This document shows positions 53,248 through 61,909 of a stretch of DNA of 64,000 nucleotides, piece by piece. Position 1 is the first letter of the stretch; the number at the start of each line of letters is the position of its first letter. Both the position numbers and the translations under genes were made by a program. The notes below the pieces were generated by a model. The model was not told where the DNA came from and did not search any database. It saw nothing but the letters and a program-made list of their open reading frames with translations. Source of the DNA: Pseudoduganella lurida (GTDB lineage Bacteria > Pseudomonadota > Gammaproteobacteria > Burkholderiales > Burkholderiaceae_D); assembly GCF_007830455.1 (NCBI RefSeq), contig NZ_VLLB01000002.1, forward strand, positions 62,001-126,000, written 5' to 3'.

Positions 53248-54171
53248 ATGAATTTCCAGCAGTTGCGTTTCGTGCGCGAGGCCGTGCGGAACAACCTGAA
53301 CCTGACGGAAGTGGCGGCCGTGCTGTACACATCCCAGTCGGGCGTGAGCAAGCAGATCAAGGATCTGGAGGACGAACTGGGCATCGAACTGTTCGTCCGC
53401 TCCGGCAAGCGTCTGACGGGCGTGACGCGGGCCGGCGATGGCGCCGTGCAGATCGTCAGCCGCATCCTGCGCGAGACGGAAAACCTGCGCCGCTACGCCA
53501 GCCAGTACGCCGGCGTGGACAGCGGCCGCCTCGTCATCGCCGCCACGCACACGCAGGCCCGCTACACGCTGCCGAAAGTGGTCGAGGAATTCAACCGCGC
53601 CTTCCCGAAGGTGACGCTGGAACTGCACCAGGGCACGCCGCGCCAGGTTGCCACGATGCTGGCCGACGGCGATGCGGACATCGGCATCGCCACCGAAGCA
53701 CTCGATCAGGCTGGCGACCTGCAGGCCTATCCGTGCTTCACATGGAGCCACTGCGTCGTGGTCCCCGCCGGCCACCCCCTGCTGGCACGCACACCCGCCA
53801 CGCTGGCCGACATCGCCGCCTTCCCGCTGGTGACGTACAACGAACAGTTCACGGGCCGCAAGCGCGTCGACGCCGCCTTCAACGAGGCGGGCCTGGTACC
53901 CGACCTGCGGCTCACCGCGATGGATGCGGACGTGATCAAGACCTACGTGCGCCGCGGCCTGGGCGTCGGCATCGTTGCCGAGATGGCGCTGGAAGACCTG
54001 GAACGGGATGGCCTGGTGGTGCTGGAGACGGATGGGGAATTGTTCGGCAACTGCACCACGATGCTGGCCACGCGCAAGGGGGTGTTCCTGCCCAGTTTTG
54101 CGAACCGGTTCATCGAGATGTTTGCGCCGGGGGTGCGGGCGGAGCAGTTGGCGCTGGAGGAGGTGGAGTAA
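53248..54171 (+). CDS. CysB-family LysR-type regulator of sulfur metabolism
   Basis: 307 residues, GGAG five bases before ATG 53248. N-terminal winged helix (LTEVAAVLYTSQSGVSKQIK) with LEDELGIELFVRSGKRLTG, the CysB/Cbl signature; the effector domain holds ATHTQARYTLPKVVEEF, the conserved segment that binds sulfate or adenylylsulfate in CysB and Cbl. Such regulators control use of sulfate, sulfonates and sulfate esters. Divergent transcription points to the adjacent receptor/monooxygenase operon as a target. Confidence 0.92.
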   Translation: MNFQQLRFVREAVRNNLNLTEVAAVLYTSQSGVSKQIKDLEDELGIELFVRSGKRLTGVTRAGDGAVQIVSRILRETENLRRYASQYAGVDSGRLVIAATHTQARYTLPKVVEEFNRAFPKVTLELHQGTPRQVATMLADGDADIGIATEALDQAGDLQAYPCFTWSHCVVVPAGHPLLARTPATLADIAAFPLVTYNEQFTGRKRVDAAFNEAGLVPDLRLTAMDADVIKTYVRRGLGVGIVAEMALEDLERDGLVVLETDGELFGNCTTMLATRKGVFLPSFANRFIEMFAPGVRAEQLALEEVE

Positions 54172-54632
54172 CTCGACGTTTTCCCGATACAAGGGCGGGC
54201 CCATCCTCCACGCACTTGGATGCCGCTCCGCCAATTCCATCAAGCCGGCTTCGCAGCCCTCTTGCTCGACTGGTGGGTACCCTCTTCAGACATTGGCCGC
54301 CCGACCTGTATGTGTCACAAACGGCGAGATCTTTCGTCAGCAAAGGGAGCAAGTCCACCTTGCACAGCCAGGGTTCGCCGATCACCTTTGACCAATACTT
54401 TGTCCCTATACGAACTTGCGCCGGTATCCGGCATCCAAAAGTGATGCGCGCAGCATGTATGTCGTACGGGCGCAATGCGAAGGTATGCAGCGCTGATGGA
54501 TAAGTATGGAATTACGAACAACACGTCCTATACTTATCAATCATCGACGCAGCCTTCAGTGCTGCTGAGCTTTTAGCGGATTATCCAATACACTACACGC
54601 TGCCATGACAGGAGTCATTCTGGGGCCTTTCA
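54172..54632. other. AT-rich non-coding stretch at the left edge of the island
   Basis: 461 bases with much lower GC than the flanks and no convincing gene. Contains one copy of the dispersed repeat (GCCGGTATCCGGCATCC, near 54419) and the inverted repeat at 54499-54538. It may be decayed DNA at an insertion boundary. Confidence 0.5.
54499..54538. repeat. Inverted repeat near the left edge of the island
   Basis: GATAAGTATGGA and TCCTATACTTATC pair over 12 bases with one bulge around a 15-base loop. No T-run. It lies about 95 bases upstream of the first island gene, so it may be an operator or an mRNA leader hairpin. Confidence 0.5.
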
Positions 54633-55106
54633 GTGAGCAACTTACTCATCGATACCGAAAGTGGAATGATTCTCCTGGACGGCGCACTCATCGCTCCCTT
54701 GCCAGAGTACGATTTTTTAGCCAGTGCCGAGCGCGCGAAACTGCATCCACGCAAACGTATTCCAATGACGAACCGTGCAAACTATAGCCTGCCGGTTTTT
54801 CTAGGCACCGAAGCTTTCGGACTGATTCTCGCCTACCATGACCAAACGTTGGAGGTTGTGTCAGTGGCATGGGGAAGCTGCGGGTCCGGGGTAAAGGGTT
54901 ATGACGCAACTGAAGACGATTTGATGGGAGATCTGGCAAGACTGAGCAGTTTTTTCGTCCAGTATCTGGGCCGGGAACCGGACGAGCAGCGATTCAACGC
55001 CATCACATTCAATTACACATGGGGCAGTCTGCAATGTACCGCTTCACTTCAGGCCCAAAGTGTAGGCCTTGGCATCAGGTGGCGCAGGCACGGATGGCGG
55101 CATTGA
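54633..55106 (+). CDS. Orphan protein of the AT-rich island
   Basis: 157 residues from GTG 54633 (ATG 54666 is an alternative; neither has a strong ribosome-binding site). No family recognised. It looks cytoplasmic, mixed alpha/beta, with an aromatic-rich C-terminal half (SFFVQYLGREPDEQRFNAIT, then NYTWGSLQC). Size, lack of signal and position beside a row of paralogues resemble immunity proteins in toxin clusters, but no toxin gene is in the window, so this is speculative. Codon use and GC differ from surrounding genes. Confidence 0.55.
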   Translation: MSNLLIDTESGMILLDGALIAPLPEYDFLASAERAKLHPRKRIPMTNRANYSLPVFLGTEAFGLILAYHDQTLEVVSVAWGSCGSGVKGYDATEDDLMGDLARLSSFFVQYLGREPDEQRFNAITFNYTWGSLQCTASLQAQSVGLGIRWRRHGWRH

Positions 55107-55239
55107 ACAGTTGCGGCGAACTGCTTCAAGCGAGTTAGATTTTTCCTCGTGCCAAGGAGTGACTCGTAATACTTTCACCTTGATTTTCCCGATTGGCTAC
55201 CAGTTGACACGCAACTTTAGAGCTTAGGTTGGCAGATTG

Positions 55240-55743
55240 ATGGACGATTTAATAATGCAGAACCGACTAGTCAAGATCATTGCGACAAAAAACCTGCGAT
55301 CCGCGCGAACTCTACTGCAAGGGCTGAAAGTCAAGCCGAGGGCTCTCACTTCCGCGGAATTGGACGCCGTTTCCACTTATTTCGACCAGCGAGACTGCAG
55401 CCGCGACTTTAGTCAAGCAGTATGGGGAATCCTTGCCGCATCAGATTCGACCGAATACCTGCATGAAAAATTTGCCGCACTCATCGGTACGCGCGAAGGA
55501 AAGAATGAGCTGTACGTTTATTCAAATGCCTTGGACAGCACACTGTGCCCTCTCCTCAGTCATGGTTATGATCGCGTTACAGCAAATCTTCTACACTTGA
55601 TTGAACGTAGCGGCGACAAGCGCCTTCGCATGGCTGTCGCGGAGAATCTGATTGACCGAGATCTGGTAAATGAAGGACTGAACCTCATGGTGCATATCCT
55701 GTCGACCTATGGTACTGACCACGCAGTGACCGATGGATTTTAA
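55240..55743 (+). CDS. Island paralogue A, probably truncated
   Basis: 167 residues, predicted all-helical. The C-terminal part (NLIDRDLVNEGLNLMVHILS, then TYGTDHAVTDGF) matches paralogues B (55863) and C (56552), which share the pattern V-x-EGL-x-x-M-x-x-I/L-x-x-TG-x-DH. Where the other two carry on for another 30-45 residues, this one stops right after the DH motif, at a run of four T and six A (55738-55747). One added T in that run would read on for about 40 codons (to 55852), so a recent frameshift is likely. Function unknown. Confidence 0.55.
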   Translation: MDDLIMQNRLVKIIATKNLRSARTLLQGLKVKPRALTSAELDAVSTYFDQRDCSRDFSQAVWGILAASDSTEYLHEKFAALIGTREGKNELYVYSNALDSTLCPLLSHGYDRVTANLLHLIERSGDKRLRMAVAENLIDRDLVNEGLNLMVHILSTYGTDHAVTDGF

Positions 55744-55862
55744 AAAATAACATTGCGCCCTGTTTTGAAGTTGTTGAGCCATATGGAGCATGGATTTACT
55801 ATCGCGATCCGGCGATGAATCTCCTATGCTTGTCTAATACACATATCTGGTAACCGGGCAGG

Positions 55863-56468
55863 ATGAGGTCGATGCGCGCACGTGACTTCGCCAGTCGGGT
55901 CAAGACCGAGCAATTCCTGGTCAACCTGATGAACGGTTCGATCACTATCGACCAGAATGAACAAAACATTGTCATCGGTCGGCTTCGGGCTAACGCTTAT
56001 GACCATATGGATACGCAACTGTGGCAGATCCTGTACCACGCCATACCCGATGCGGAAGCGATCAAGCTGGCGATGTCTCTGCTCGATCATTATCGGCACT
56101 CGCCGGATGCGACCATTCATGCTGTTGCACTTCCGGAAGTGCTGGGGTATCTACTGCGCAAATCGCCGCTGAGTAAGCAGTGCATCATGGAATTTTCGAA
56201 CATCGGCCCTGTCCTTCTACGGCGCGCTGTTGCTGACTATCTCGTCGAAACCGGGCACGTACGTGAAGGCCTGTGGCTGATGCTGGACGTGCTTCCGAAC
56301 ACCGGTACTGATCACGCAAGCTTCGACAATATCACGCTGACCTTCAACGCTATCGGAACACCGGCAATCAAATTGGAGCTCCTCGCGGAGGCAGAAAAAT
56401 CCGAATTGGCCGGCGATTTGGTCAGAGCTGAAAGCGCTAAATGGCTGAGCTCATGCATTCCGGACTAA
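55863..56468 (+). CDS. Island paralogue B
   Basis: 201 residues, helical, no signal peptide. N-terminus: RDFASRVKTEQFLVNLMNGS; centre has a segment on preventing or sensing something unknown; C-terminal core LVETGHVREGLWLMLDVLP, NTGTDHASFDNITLTF. It is one of three tandem relatives. Start ATG 55863 or the in-frame ATG 55872 (GAGG three bases before). HEAT-like helical repeats are possible. It could be an immunity or adaptor protein; no function can be given. Confidence 0.6.
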   Translation: MRSMRARDFASRVKTEQFLVNLMNGSITIDQNEQNIVIGRLRANAYDHMDTQLWQILYHAIPDAEAIKLAMSLLDHYRHSPDATIHAVALPEVLGYLLRKSPLSKQCIMEFSNIGPVLLRRAVADYLVETGHVREGLWLMLDVLPNTGTDHASFDNITLTFNAIGTPAIKLELLAEAEKSELAGDLVRAESAKWLSSCIPD

Positions 56469-56551
56469 CTATTCGCGCCCACCCTGGACCTCAATAATTA
56501 CATTCGCCAAGCCGGTGTCAGGCGCCGGGCGCCGGAAAGGTACACCGATCA

Positions 56552-57151
56552 ATGAGGAAAATTCCAATTAAGGACGTTAAAAAGCTTGCCAAGCTGATGG
56601 AGGAAATTCATACCGGCGTCGCAGCGCCTTTGACCGCAACAGAACGGCTCGCAGTCGCCGCCCATCTTGCACGCACTGACCTGGAGGGAGAGGAGTCTGC
56701 ATACTTATGGGCGACTGCGGAACTGTCCGAGCCTGCAGAGGAACTGCGAAATCTGGCAGGACGAGCGCTTGATGAATACGCCGAAGATAAAAGCCGGCCT
56801 TGTCCGGCTTACCCACTTCGTTATTTGCTGAATACAAGTAGCGCAGCGGAACGCGACCAGCTGATCGAAACCTATCGATCGCCCAGGCATTACATGCTTG
56901 CCATGACGGTCGCCGAATTCTTATTGAAAAATGGCAATGTCGAAGAGGGCCTTAGAACGATGATCGACATAGTGCCGCTGACAGGCGCTGATCACAGCAC
57001 ATCGAACTCCATAGCATTATGGATAAACGAGCTGGGAACGTCAGACTTGAAGAACGAGTTGATTTTTCAAGCTGCGGAAGCAATCGTTCAGAACGATCAT
57101 CCGAAGCGAGATTTGCTGGTGTGGGCTGCAAATCTGATTCACAAATGGTAA
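56552..57151 (+). CDS. Island paralogue C
   Basis: 199 residues, helical, acidic overall. Shares with A and B the core FLLKNGNVEEGLRTMIDIVP and LTGADHSTSNSIALWI, with a middle part (LSEPAEELRNLAGRALDEYA) resembling repeated helix pairs. A copy of the dispersed GGTGTCAGGC repeat lies 41 bases before the start. It ends 40 bases before the convergent exporter gene, which marks the right edge of the island. The divergence among the three suggests old duplication or separate acquisition. Function unknown. Confidence 0.6.
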   Translation: MRKIPIKDVKKLAKLMEEIHTGVAAPLTATERLAVAAHLARTDLEGEESAYLWATAELSEPAEELRNLAGRALDEYAEDKSRPCPAYPLRYLLNTSSAAERDQLIETYRSPRHYMLAMTVAEFLLKNGNVEEGLRTMIDIVPLTGADHSTSNSIALWINELGTSDLKNELIFQAAEAIVQNDHPKRDLLVWAANLIHKW

Positions 57152-57190
57152 AAAGGTGGCCTTGGACAGAGATCGATTCCAGCGCCTGCA

Positions 57191-59011
57191 TTACCTCCCC
57201 CCCACCTCATCAAACGAAGCACTCCCGCTCGCATGCAGCGCGGCATACATCCCCCCGCGCCCCACCAGCTCCCGGTGCGTGCCCTGCTCCACGATCCGCC
57301 CCTGGTTCAGCACCACGATCTTGTCGGCATCCCGGATCGTGGCCAGCCGGTGGGCGATGATGATCGTGGTGCGGCCCTTGCGCACCAGATTCAGTGCGCG
57401 CTGGATCTCCAGTTCCGTGAAGCTGTCGATGTTGGCCGTGGCCTCGTCCAGGATCAGGATCTTGGGTGCTGCCAGCAGCGCCCGTGCAAAGCTCAGTAAC
57501 TGCCGCTGGCCGACCGACAGGTTGCGGCCCCGCTGACCCAGCTGGGTGTCGTAGCCATCCGGCAGCGCGGTGATGAAGGCGTGCGCATGCACGGCCTTGC
57601 ACGCCTCGACCACCTGTTCGCGTGTCGCGCCATGCAGCCCGTAGCGCACATTGTCGGCCACCGTCCCGCTGAACAGAAAGGGCTCCTGCAGCACCATGCC
57701 CACGCAGCGGCCCAGCGAATCGAGCGTCACGTCGCGCACATCCTGGCCACCGACCGTCACCGAGCCATCCCACACATCGTAGAAGCGGTGGATGAGCGAC
57801 GCGATGCTGGTCTTGCCGGAGCCGGTCGGGCCCACCAGCGCCACCGTCTGGTACGGGTCGATGCGCAAAGCCAGGTCGTGCAGCACCGGCTGGCCGGTCC
57901 GGTAGCCGAACGTTACGCCCTCGAACACGATGGAAGGCGGCACGCCTGCGCCCACTTCGAGCGCGTGCGCGCCGGCCTTGTCGTCCAGCGTCACCGGCAC
58001 TTCCAGCACTTCGAAGATGCGCTGACCGGATGCCATCGCCCGCTGCATCACGGTGTACTGCATGGTCAGCGTGCGCACCGGGTCGAAGCAGCGCTGCACG
58101 CAGAAGATAAAGGCGACGATGACGCCCACGTCCAGCTCGCCCGCCAGCACGGCGCGGCCACCGACAACGACGACGATGGCCATGGCGAGTCCCGTCAGCA
58201 GGTCGACGGTCGGCACCATCACCTGCGAGACGAGGGACGATTCCGTTTGCGCGGCCAGGTTCTCGCGCGCCTTCACATCGAAGCGCGCGAAGTTGACGGC
58301 CTCGCGGCGGCTCTCCTGCACCGTGCGGATGCCGTTGATGTTTTCCGCCAGCGCCGCATTGACGCTAGACGACGCCTCGCGAGCCCGCGCAAACGCCCGC
58401 CGCGCGCGGGGCAGCCACAGATGACGGATGAGCAGCATCGCCGGCAGCACGCCGAGCGTCAGCGCGCCCAGCTTCACGTCCAGCGTCAGCAGCAGCACGA
58501 CATAACCGACCAGCAGGAACAGGTCGCCCAGTGCGGACACGGACGTTTCCATGAACTCCTGCAGCGCATTCACGTCGCCCTGCAGCCGCGACATCAACCT
58601 CCCCACATGCGTACGGTCCAGGATCGAGAACGACACGCGCTGCAGATGGGCGAACATCTCGCGGCGCAGGTTGAAGATCACCGTCTGCGCCAGCCGCGCC
58701 GCCAGCCACTCCTGCAGGAACGTCACGGCCGCATTCAAGACGATCAGCACCGCGAAGCCGGCCAGCACCAGGTCGAACGGATATGGCGAGCGTCCCAATG
58801 CGCCGTCCACCGCATGCCGCACGGCGACGGGAATCAGCACCTGCACCAGCGTGTACAGGCCGACCAGCAGCAGCACCACGGCCAGCGCCGCGCGATGCGG
58901 GCGCATGAACTGCCATAGCCGCGCCGTCACGCTGCGGTCGAAGCGTGCAAACACTTCGTCGCCCCGCTCGCTGGCCAGCTTGCCGCCATCTTCCACGGTC
59001 GCGGTGCTCAT
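57191..59011 (-). CDS. ABC exporter half-transporter (subunit 1)
   Basis: 606 residues: six membrane segments (about 35-330), then a nucleotide-binding domain with Walker A GPTGSGKT at about 394, Q-loop, signature LSVGQ at 498-502 (the second Gly replaced by Val), Walker B ILILDEATANID with catalytic Glu at 523, and H-loop AHRLAT. Stop overlaps nothing downstream; start overlaps the stop of subunit 2 (ATGA). It should pair with subunit 2 as a heterodimeric exporter of the multidrug/lipid type. Cargo unknown. Confidence 0.92.
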   Translation of the reverse strand: MSTATVEDGGKLASERGDEVFARFDRSVTARLWQFMRPHRAALAVVLLLVGLYTLVQVLIPVAVRHAVDGALGRSPYPFDLVLAGFAVLIVLNAAVTFLQEWLAARLAQTVIFNLRREMFAHLQRVSFSILDRTHVGRLMSRLQGDVNALQEFMETSVSALGDLFLLVGYVVLLLTLDVKLGALTLGVLPAMLLIRHLWLPRARRAFARAREASSSVNAALAENINGIRTVQESRREAVNFARFDVKARENLAAQTESSLVSQVMVPTVDLLTGLAMAIVVVVGGRAVLAGELDVGVIVAFIFCVQRCFDPVRTLTMQYTVMQRAMASGQRIFEVLEVPVTLDDKAGAHALEVGAGVPPSIVFEGVTFGYRTGQPVLHDLALRIDPYQTVALVGPTGSGKTSIASLIHRFYDVWDGSVTVGGQDVRDVTLDSLGRCVGMVLQEPFLFSGTVADNVRYGLHGATREQVVEACKAVHAHAFITALPDGYDTQLGQRGRNLSVGQRQLLSFARALLAAPKILILDEATANIDSFTELEIQRALNLVRKGRTTIIIAHRLATIRDADKIVVLNQGRIVEQGTHRELVGRGGMYAALHASGSASFDEVGGR

Positions 59012-60873
59012 GTGCCCACCTTCCTGAATTCGAGCGGTGCTTCGGCTTCATCCCGTTCGCTCTGCTGCAGACGCCACAGTGCCGCATAGTGCCCGTCATG
59101 GCCCAGCAACTGCGCATGGGTGCCACGCTCCGCGATACGCCCTTCGGCCAGCACGATGATCTCGTCCGCATGGCGCAGGGCGCCCAGCCGGTGGGCGATG
59201 ATGATGGTCGCGGCATCGCGGCAGGCATGCGATACCGCCTCGCGCACCTTCCGCTCGGTGACGGTGTCGATGGCAGCCGTGGAATCGTCCAGGATCACGA
59301 CGGACGGATTGCCCAGCAGCCCACGCGCGATCGTCATGCGCTGCCGCTGGCCGCCGGAGAGCGCCGCGCCCCGTTCGCCCACGCGGGTGCGATAGCCCTG
59401 CGGCAGCCGCGCCACGTGCTCATGGATCTGCGCGACACCCGCGGCGGCGGCAACGTCTTCGCCTTGCGCATCCGGCGCCGCATAGGCCACGTTGTCGTGC
59501 ACCGTCGTGTCGAACAAAAAATTCTCCTGCTGGACCAGCGCGACCTCCCGGCGCAGCGACGCCAGCGTGATGTCGCGCAGGTCGTGCCCGCCCAGCGTAA
59601 TACGGCCGCTGCCAACGTCATAGAACCGCGGGACCAGGTGGGCGATGGTCGACTTGCCGCTGCCCGGCACGCCCACGATACCCAGCACCTTGCCGGGCGC
59701 AACCTCGAAACTCACGCCGTCGAGGACCTGGCGCTTGCCTTCGCCGTATCGGAAGCTCACGTTCTCGAAGCGCAGTGTCTTCGGTCCGGCGGGCAGTTCG
59801 GCGGCACCGGGCGCATCCGCGATCTCGGGCTGCGCATCGAGCACCTCGAACAGCCGCGCGCCGGAGCCCGTGGCCCGTGCGCTGGCGTTGACGATCATGC
59901 CCACCTGCCGCAGCGGCTGCTGCAGGATGGTGATGAAGGTGAGGAATTCCGTGAGTGCGCCGACCGACAGCTCGCCGCTGGCGACGCGCCGCCCGCCGAC
60001 CCACAGCACCAGTCCCATAGAGATGTAGTAAATAAAATTCATCAGGCTGACGGAGCCCATCCGCTCCGTGATGCGCGCGTTGGACAGGCGCAGCGCGGGC
60101 CCGGACACGGCATCGAAGCGCCCCATCTCGAAGCGACGTGCGTGGAAGGCGCGCACCACGCGCATGCCCTGCAGGTTTTCCTCCATGCGCAGCGTGAGCT
60201 CGGCCATCATCTTCTGCAGCCGCTGCCAGCTTACGCGCAGGCGCAGCCCGGCGCCCACCGCGATTACCAGCACGAACGGCACGAAGCTCAGCGCCAGCAG
60301 GCCAAGGCTGAAGTCCACGCCCAGCAGGCGCCACGATCCCACGCCCAGCAGCAGCGCCAGCGTGATGAAGCGCAGCACGCCGAATTCCAGAAAGGCGCGC
60401 ACACCCTCCAGGTCCAGCATGCCGCGCGCGATCAGTTCGCCCGTGTGGATGCGGTCGTGGTAGCCGAACGACAGCTGCTGCAGCTTGTCGTAGAACCCCA
60501 GCCGCAGGTCGTACGCCACGCGCTGTGCCAGGGTTTCCCCGTAATAGCCTTGCAGTCCGGTGAGCAGGCCGCGCACCGTGCAGGCGCCCACGATCAGCAG
60601 CGCGGTGATGGCAAGCGTCTGCTGCGTGGTGGTTGCCGCGGCGTGCGCATCGCCCAGCAAGTGACCGGCCTGGTCGACCGCCTGGCCCAGCAGGCGCGGC
60701 ATGAAAAGGTTGAAGATGGCAGCGCCCAGCGCACAGGCGACCGCCGCGGCGGCCCGGCCCGGGTGGCGCGCGGCCAGCCGCGTCAGCCGGGCGAGCACGC
60801 GCGGCATGGCCTGCACGTCGACGGTTTCGGAGAACTGTGGTGGCGCGCTGGTGTCGGCGGGCGCGGCGCTCAT
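59008..60873 (-). CDS. ABC exporter half-transporter (subunit 2, degenerate Walker B)
   Basis: 621 residues, same plan as subunit 1: six membrane segments, Walker A GVPGSGKST, signature LSGGQRQ, Walker B VVILDDSTAAID in which Asp (about 530) replaces the catalytic Glu, and H-loop AHRLGA. Asp in place of Glu, combined with the altered LSVGQ in subunit 1, would make one of the two composite ATP sites non-hydrolytic, as in heterodimeric exporters such as BmrCD and TM287/288. Its start overlaps the stop of the aldo/keto reductase gene, and its stop the start of subunit 1. Confidence 0.92.
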   Translation of the reverse strand: MSAAPADTSAPPQFSETVDVQAMPRVLARLTRLAARHPGRAAAAVACALGAAIFNLFMPRLLGQAVDQAGHLLGDAHAAATTTQQTLAITALLIVGACTVRGLLTGLQGYYGETLAQRVAYDLRLGFYDKLQQLSFGYHDRIHTGELIARGMLDLEGVRAFLEFGVLRFITLALLLGVGSWRLLGVDFSLGLLALSFVPFVLVIAVGAGLRLRVSWQRLQKMMAELTLRMEENLQGMRVVRAFHARRFEMGRFDAVSGPALRLSNARITERMGSVSLMNFIYYISMGLVLWVGGRRVASGELSVGALTEFLTFITILQQPLRQVGMIVNASARATGSGARLFEVLDAQPEIADAPGAAELPAGPKTLRFENVSFRYGEGKRQVLDGVSFEVAPGKVLGIVGVPGSGKSTIAHLVPRFYDVGSGRITLGGHDLRDITLASLRREVALVQQENFLFDTTVHDNVAYAAPDAQGEDVAAAAGVAQIHEHVARLPQGYRTRVGERGAALSGGQRQRMTIARGLLGNPSVVILDDSTAAIDTVTERKVREAVSHACRDAATIIIAHRLGALRHADEIIVLAEGRIAERGTHAQLLGHDGHYAALWRLQQSERDEAEAPLEFRKVGT

Positions 60874-61892
60874 GCGCGCGGTACCCGGCCCGTCACGGGG
60901 AACGCAGGGTCGGTGTAGCCGGGCGTACTGGGATGGCCGGGCGGCACGAGGCGGTCGAACAGCGCCTCGTCTTCCGCCGTGAACCGGTACTCGAGCGCGG
61001 CGCGATAGCCCTGCCACTGTTCCAGCGTGCGGGGCCCGCCAATCACGCTCGTGACCAGCCGGTTGTTGAGCACCCATGCAAACGCGAATTCGGCTGTCGT
61101 GATGCCGCGCCGTTTCGCTTCTTCCGCCACCGTCTGCGCCAGCACCAGCGTTTCGGGCCGCCACTCGGTCTGCAGCGCGCGGCCATCCTGCCGGCCGATG
61201 CGGCTGGTCGGATCCGGCGCGGCACCCGGCTGGTATTTCCCGGTCAGTACGCCCCGTGCCAGCGGGCTGAAAGGCACGACACCGAGCCCGTGATGCGCGC
61301 AGGCCGGCAGGTGCTCCACTTCCGGCATGCGGTTCGCCGCATTGTAGTAAGGCTGCGAGACGACCGGGCCGGGAATGCCGAGTTGCCGCGCGAGGTGCAC
61401 GGCGTCCGCCACCTGCCATGCGCGGAAGTTCGACACGCCGTAATAGCGGATTTTGCCCTGCGCGACCAGGTCGCCCAGCGCGCGCAGCGTTTCCTCCAGC
61501 GGCGTGGCGGCATCGGGCCGGTGCAGGTAATAGATGTCGATATAGTCCGTACCCAGCCTTTGCAGGCTTGCCTCGACGGCTTGCAGCACGCGGCGGCGCG
61601 ACAGGCCGCCATCGTTCGGGCCGGGTCCGACCGTGTTGCCGACCTTCGTGGCCAGCACCCATTGGTCGCGCCGCTTTGCGATCGCGCGGCCGACGATGCG
61701 TTCCGACTCGCCACCCGTGTAGATGTCCGCCGTGTCGATGAAGTTGATGCCGTGGTCCTGCGCGTCGTCGATGATGGTGCGCGCGTCGTTTTCCGTCGTG
61801 GCGCCGCCGAACATCATGGTGCCCAGGCACAGCGGGGACACGCGCACGCCGCTGCGACCTAGGGTTTCATACCGTTGCTTCGTTTCGCTCAT
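60870..61892 (-). CDS. Aldo/keto reductase
   Basis: 340 residues, (alpha/beta)8 barrel. The catalytic tetrad is visible: Asp in FIDTADIYTGG, Tyr in the same loop, Lys in WVLATKVGN, His in IYYLHRPDA; the C-terminal NADPH-binding segment is VIGGPRTLEQ. It would reduce an aldehyde or ketone with NADPH. AGGA six bases before ATG 61892. It lies between the solute-binding protein and the exporter genes and overlaps the exporter gene by 4 bases (ATGA). Confidence 0.92.
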   Translation of the reverse strand: MSETKQRYETLGRSGVRVSPLCLGTMMFGGATTENDARTIIDDAQDHGINFIDTADIYTGGESERIVGRAIAKRRDQWVLATKVGNTVGPGPNDGGLSRRRVLQAVEASLQRLGTDYIDIYYLHRPDAATPLEETLRALGDLVAQGKIRYYGVSNFRAWQVADAVHLARQLGIPGPVVSQPYYNAANRMPEVEHLPACAHHGLGVVPFSPLARGVLTGKYQPGAAPDPTSRIGRQDGRALQTEWRPETLVLAQTVAEEAKRRGITTAEFAFAWVLNNRLVTSVIGGPRTLEQWQGYRAALEYRFTAEDEALFDRLVPPGHPSTPGYTDPAFPVTGRVPRA

Positions 61893-61909
61893 CTGCTTTC
61901 CTGAAGTTC

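Noticed and set aside
54172..54632. Short frames in the AT-rich gap after the CysB-type gene
   Set aside because: No ribosome-binding sites, no recognisable motifs, overlapping in several frames.
54172..57160. Prophage or insertion sequence as the source of the island
   Set aside because: No integrase, transposase, terminal repeats or target duplication could be recognised in the window.
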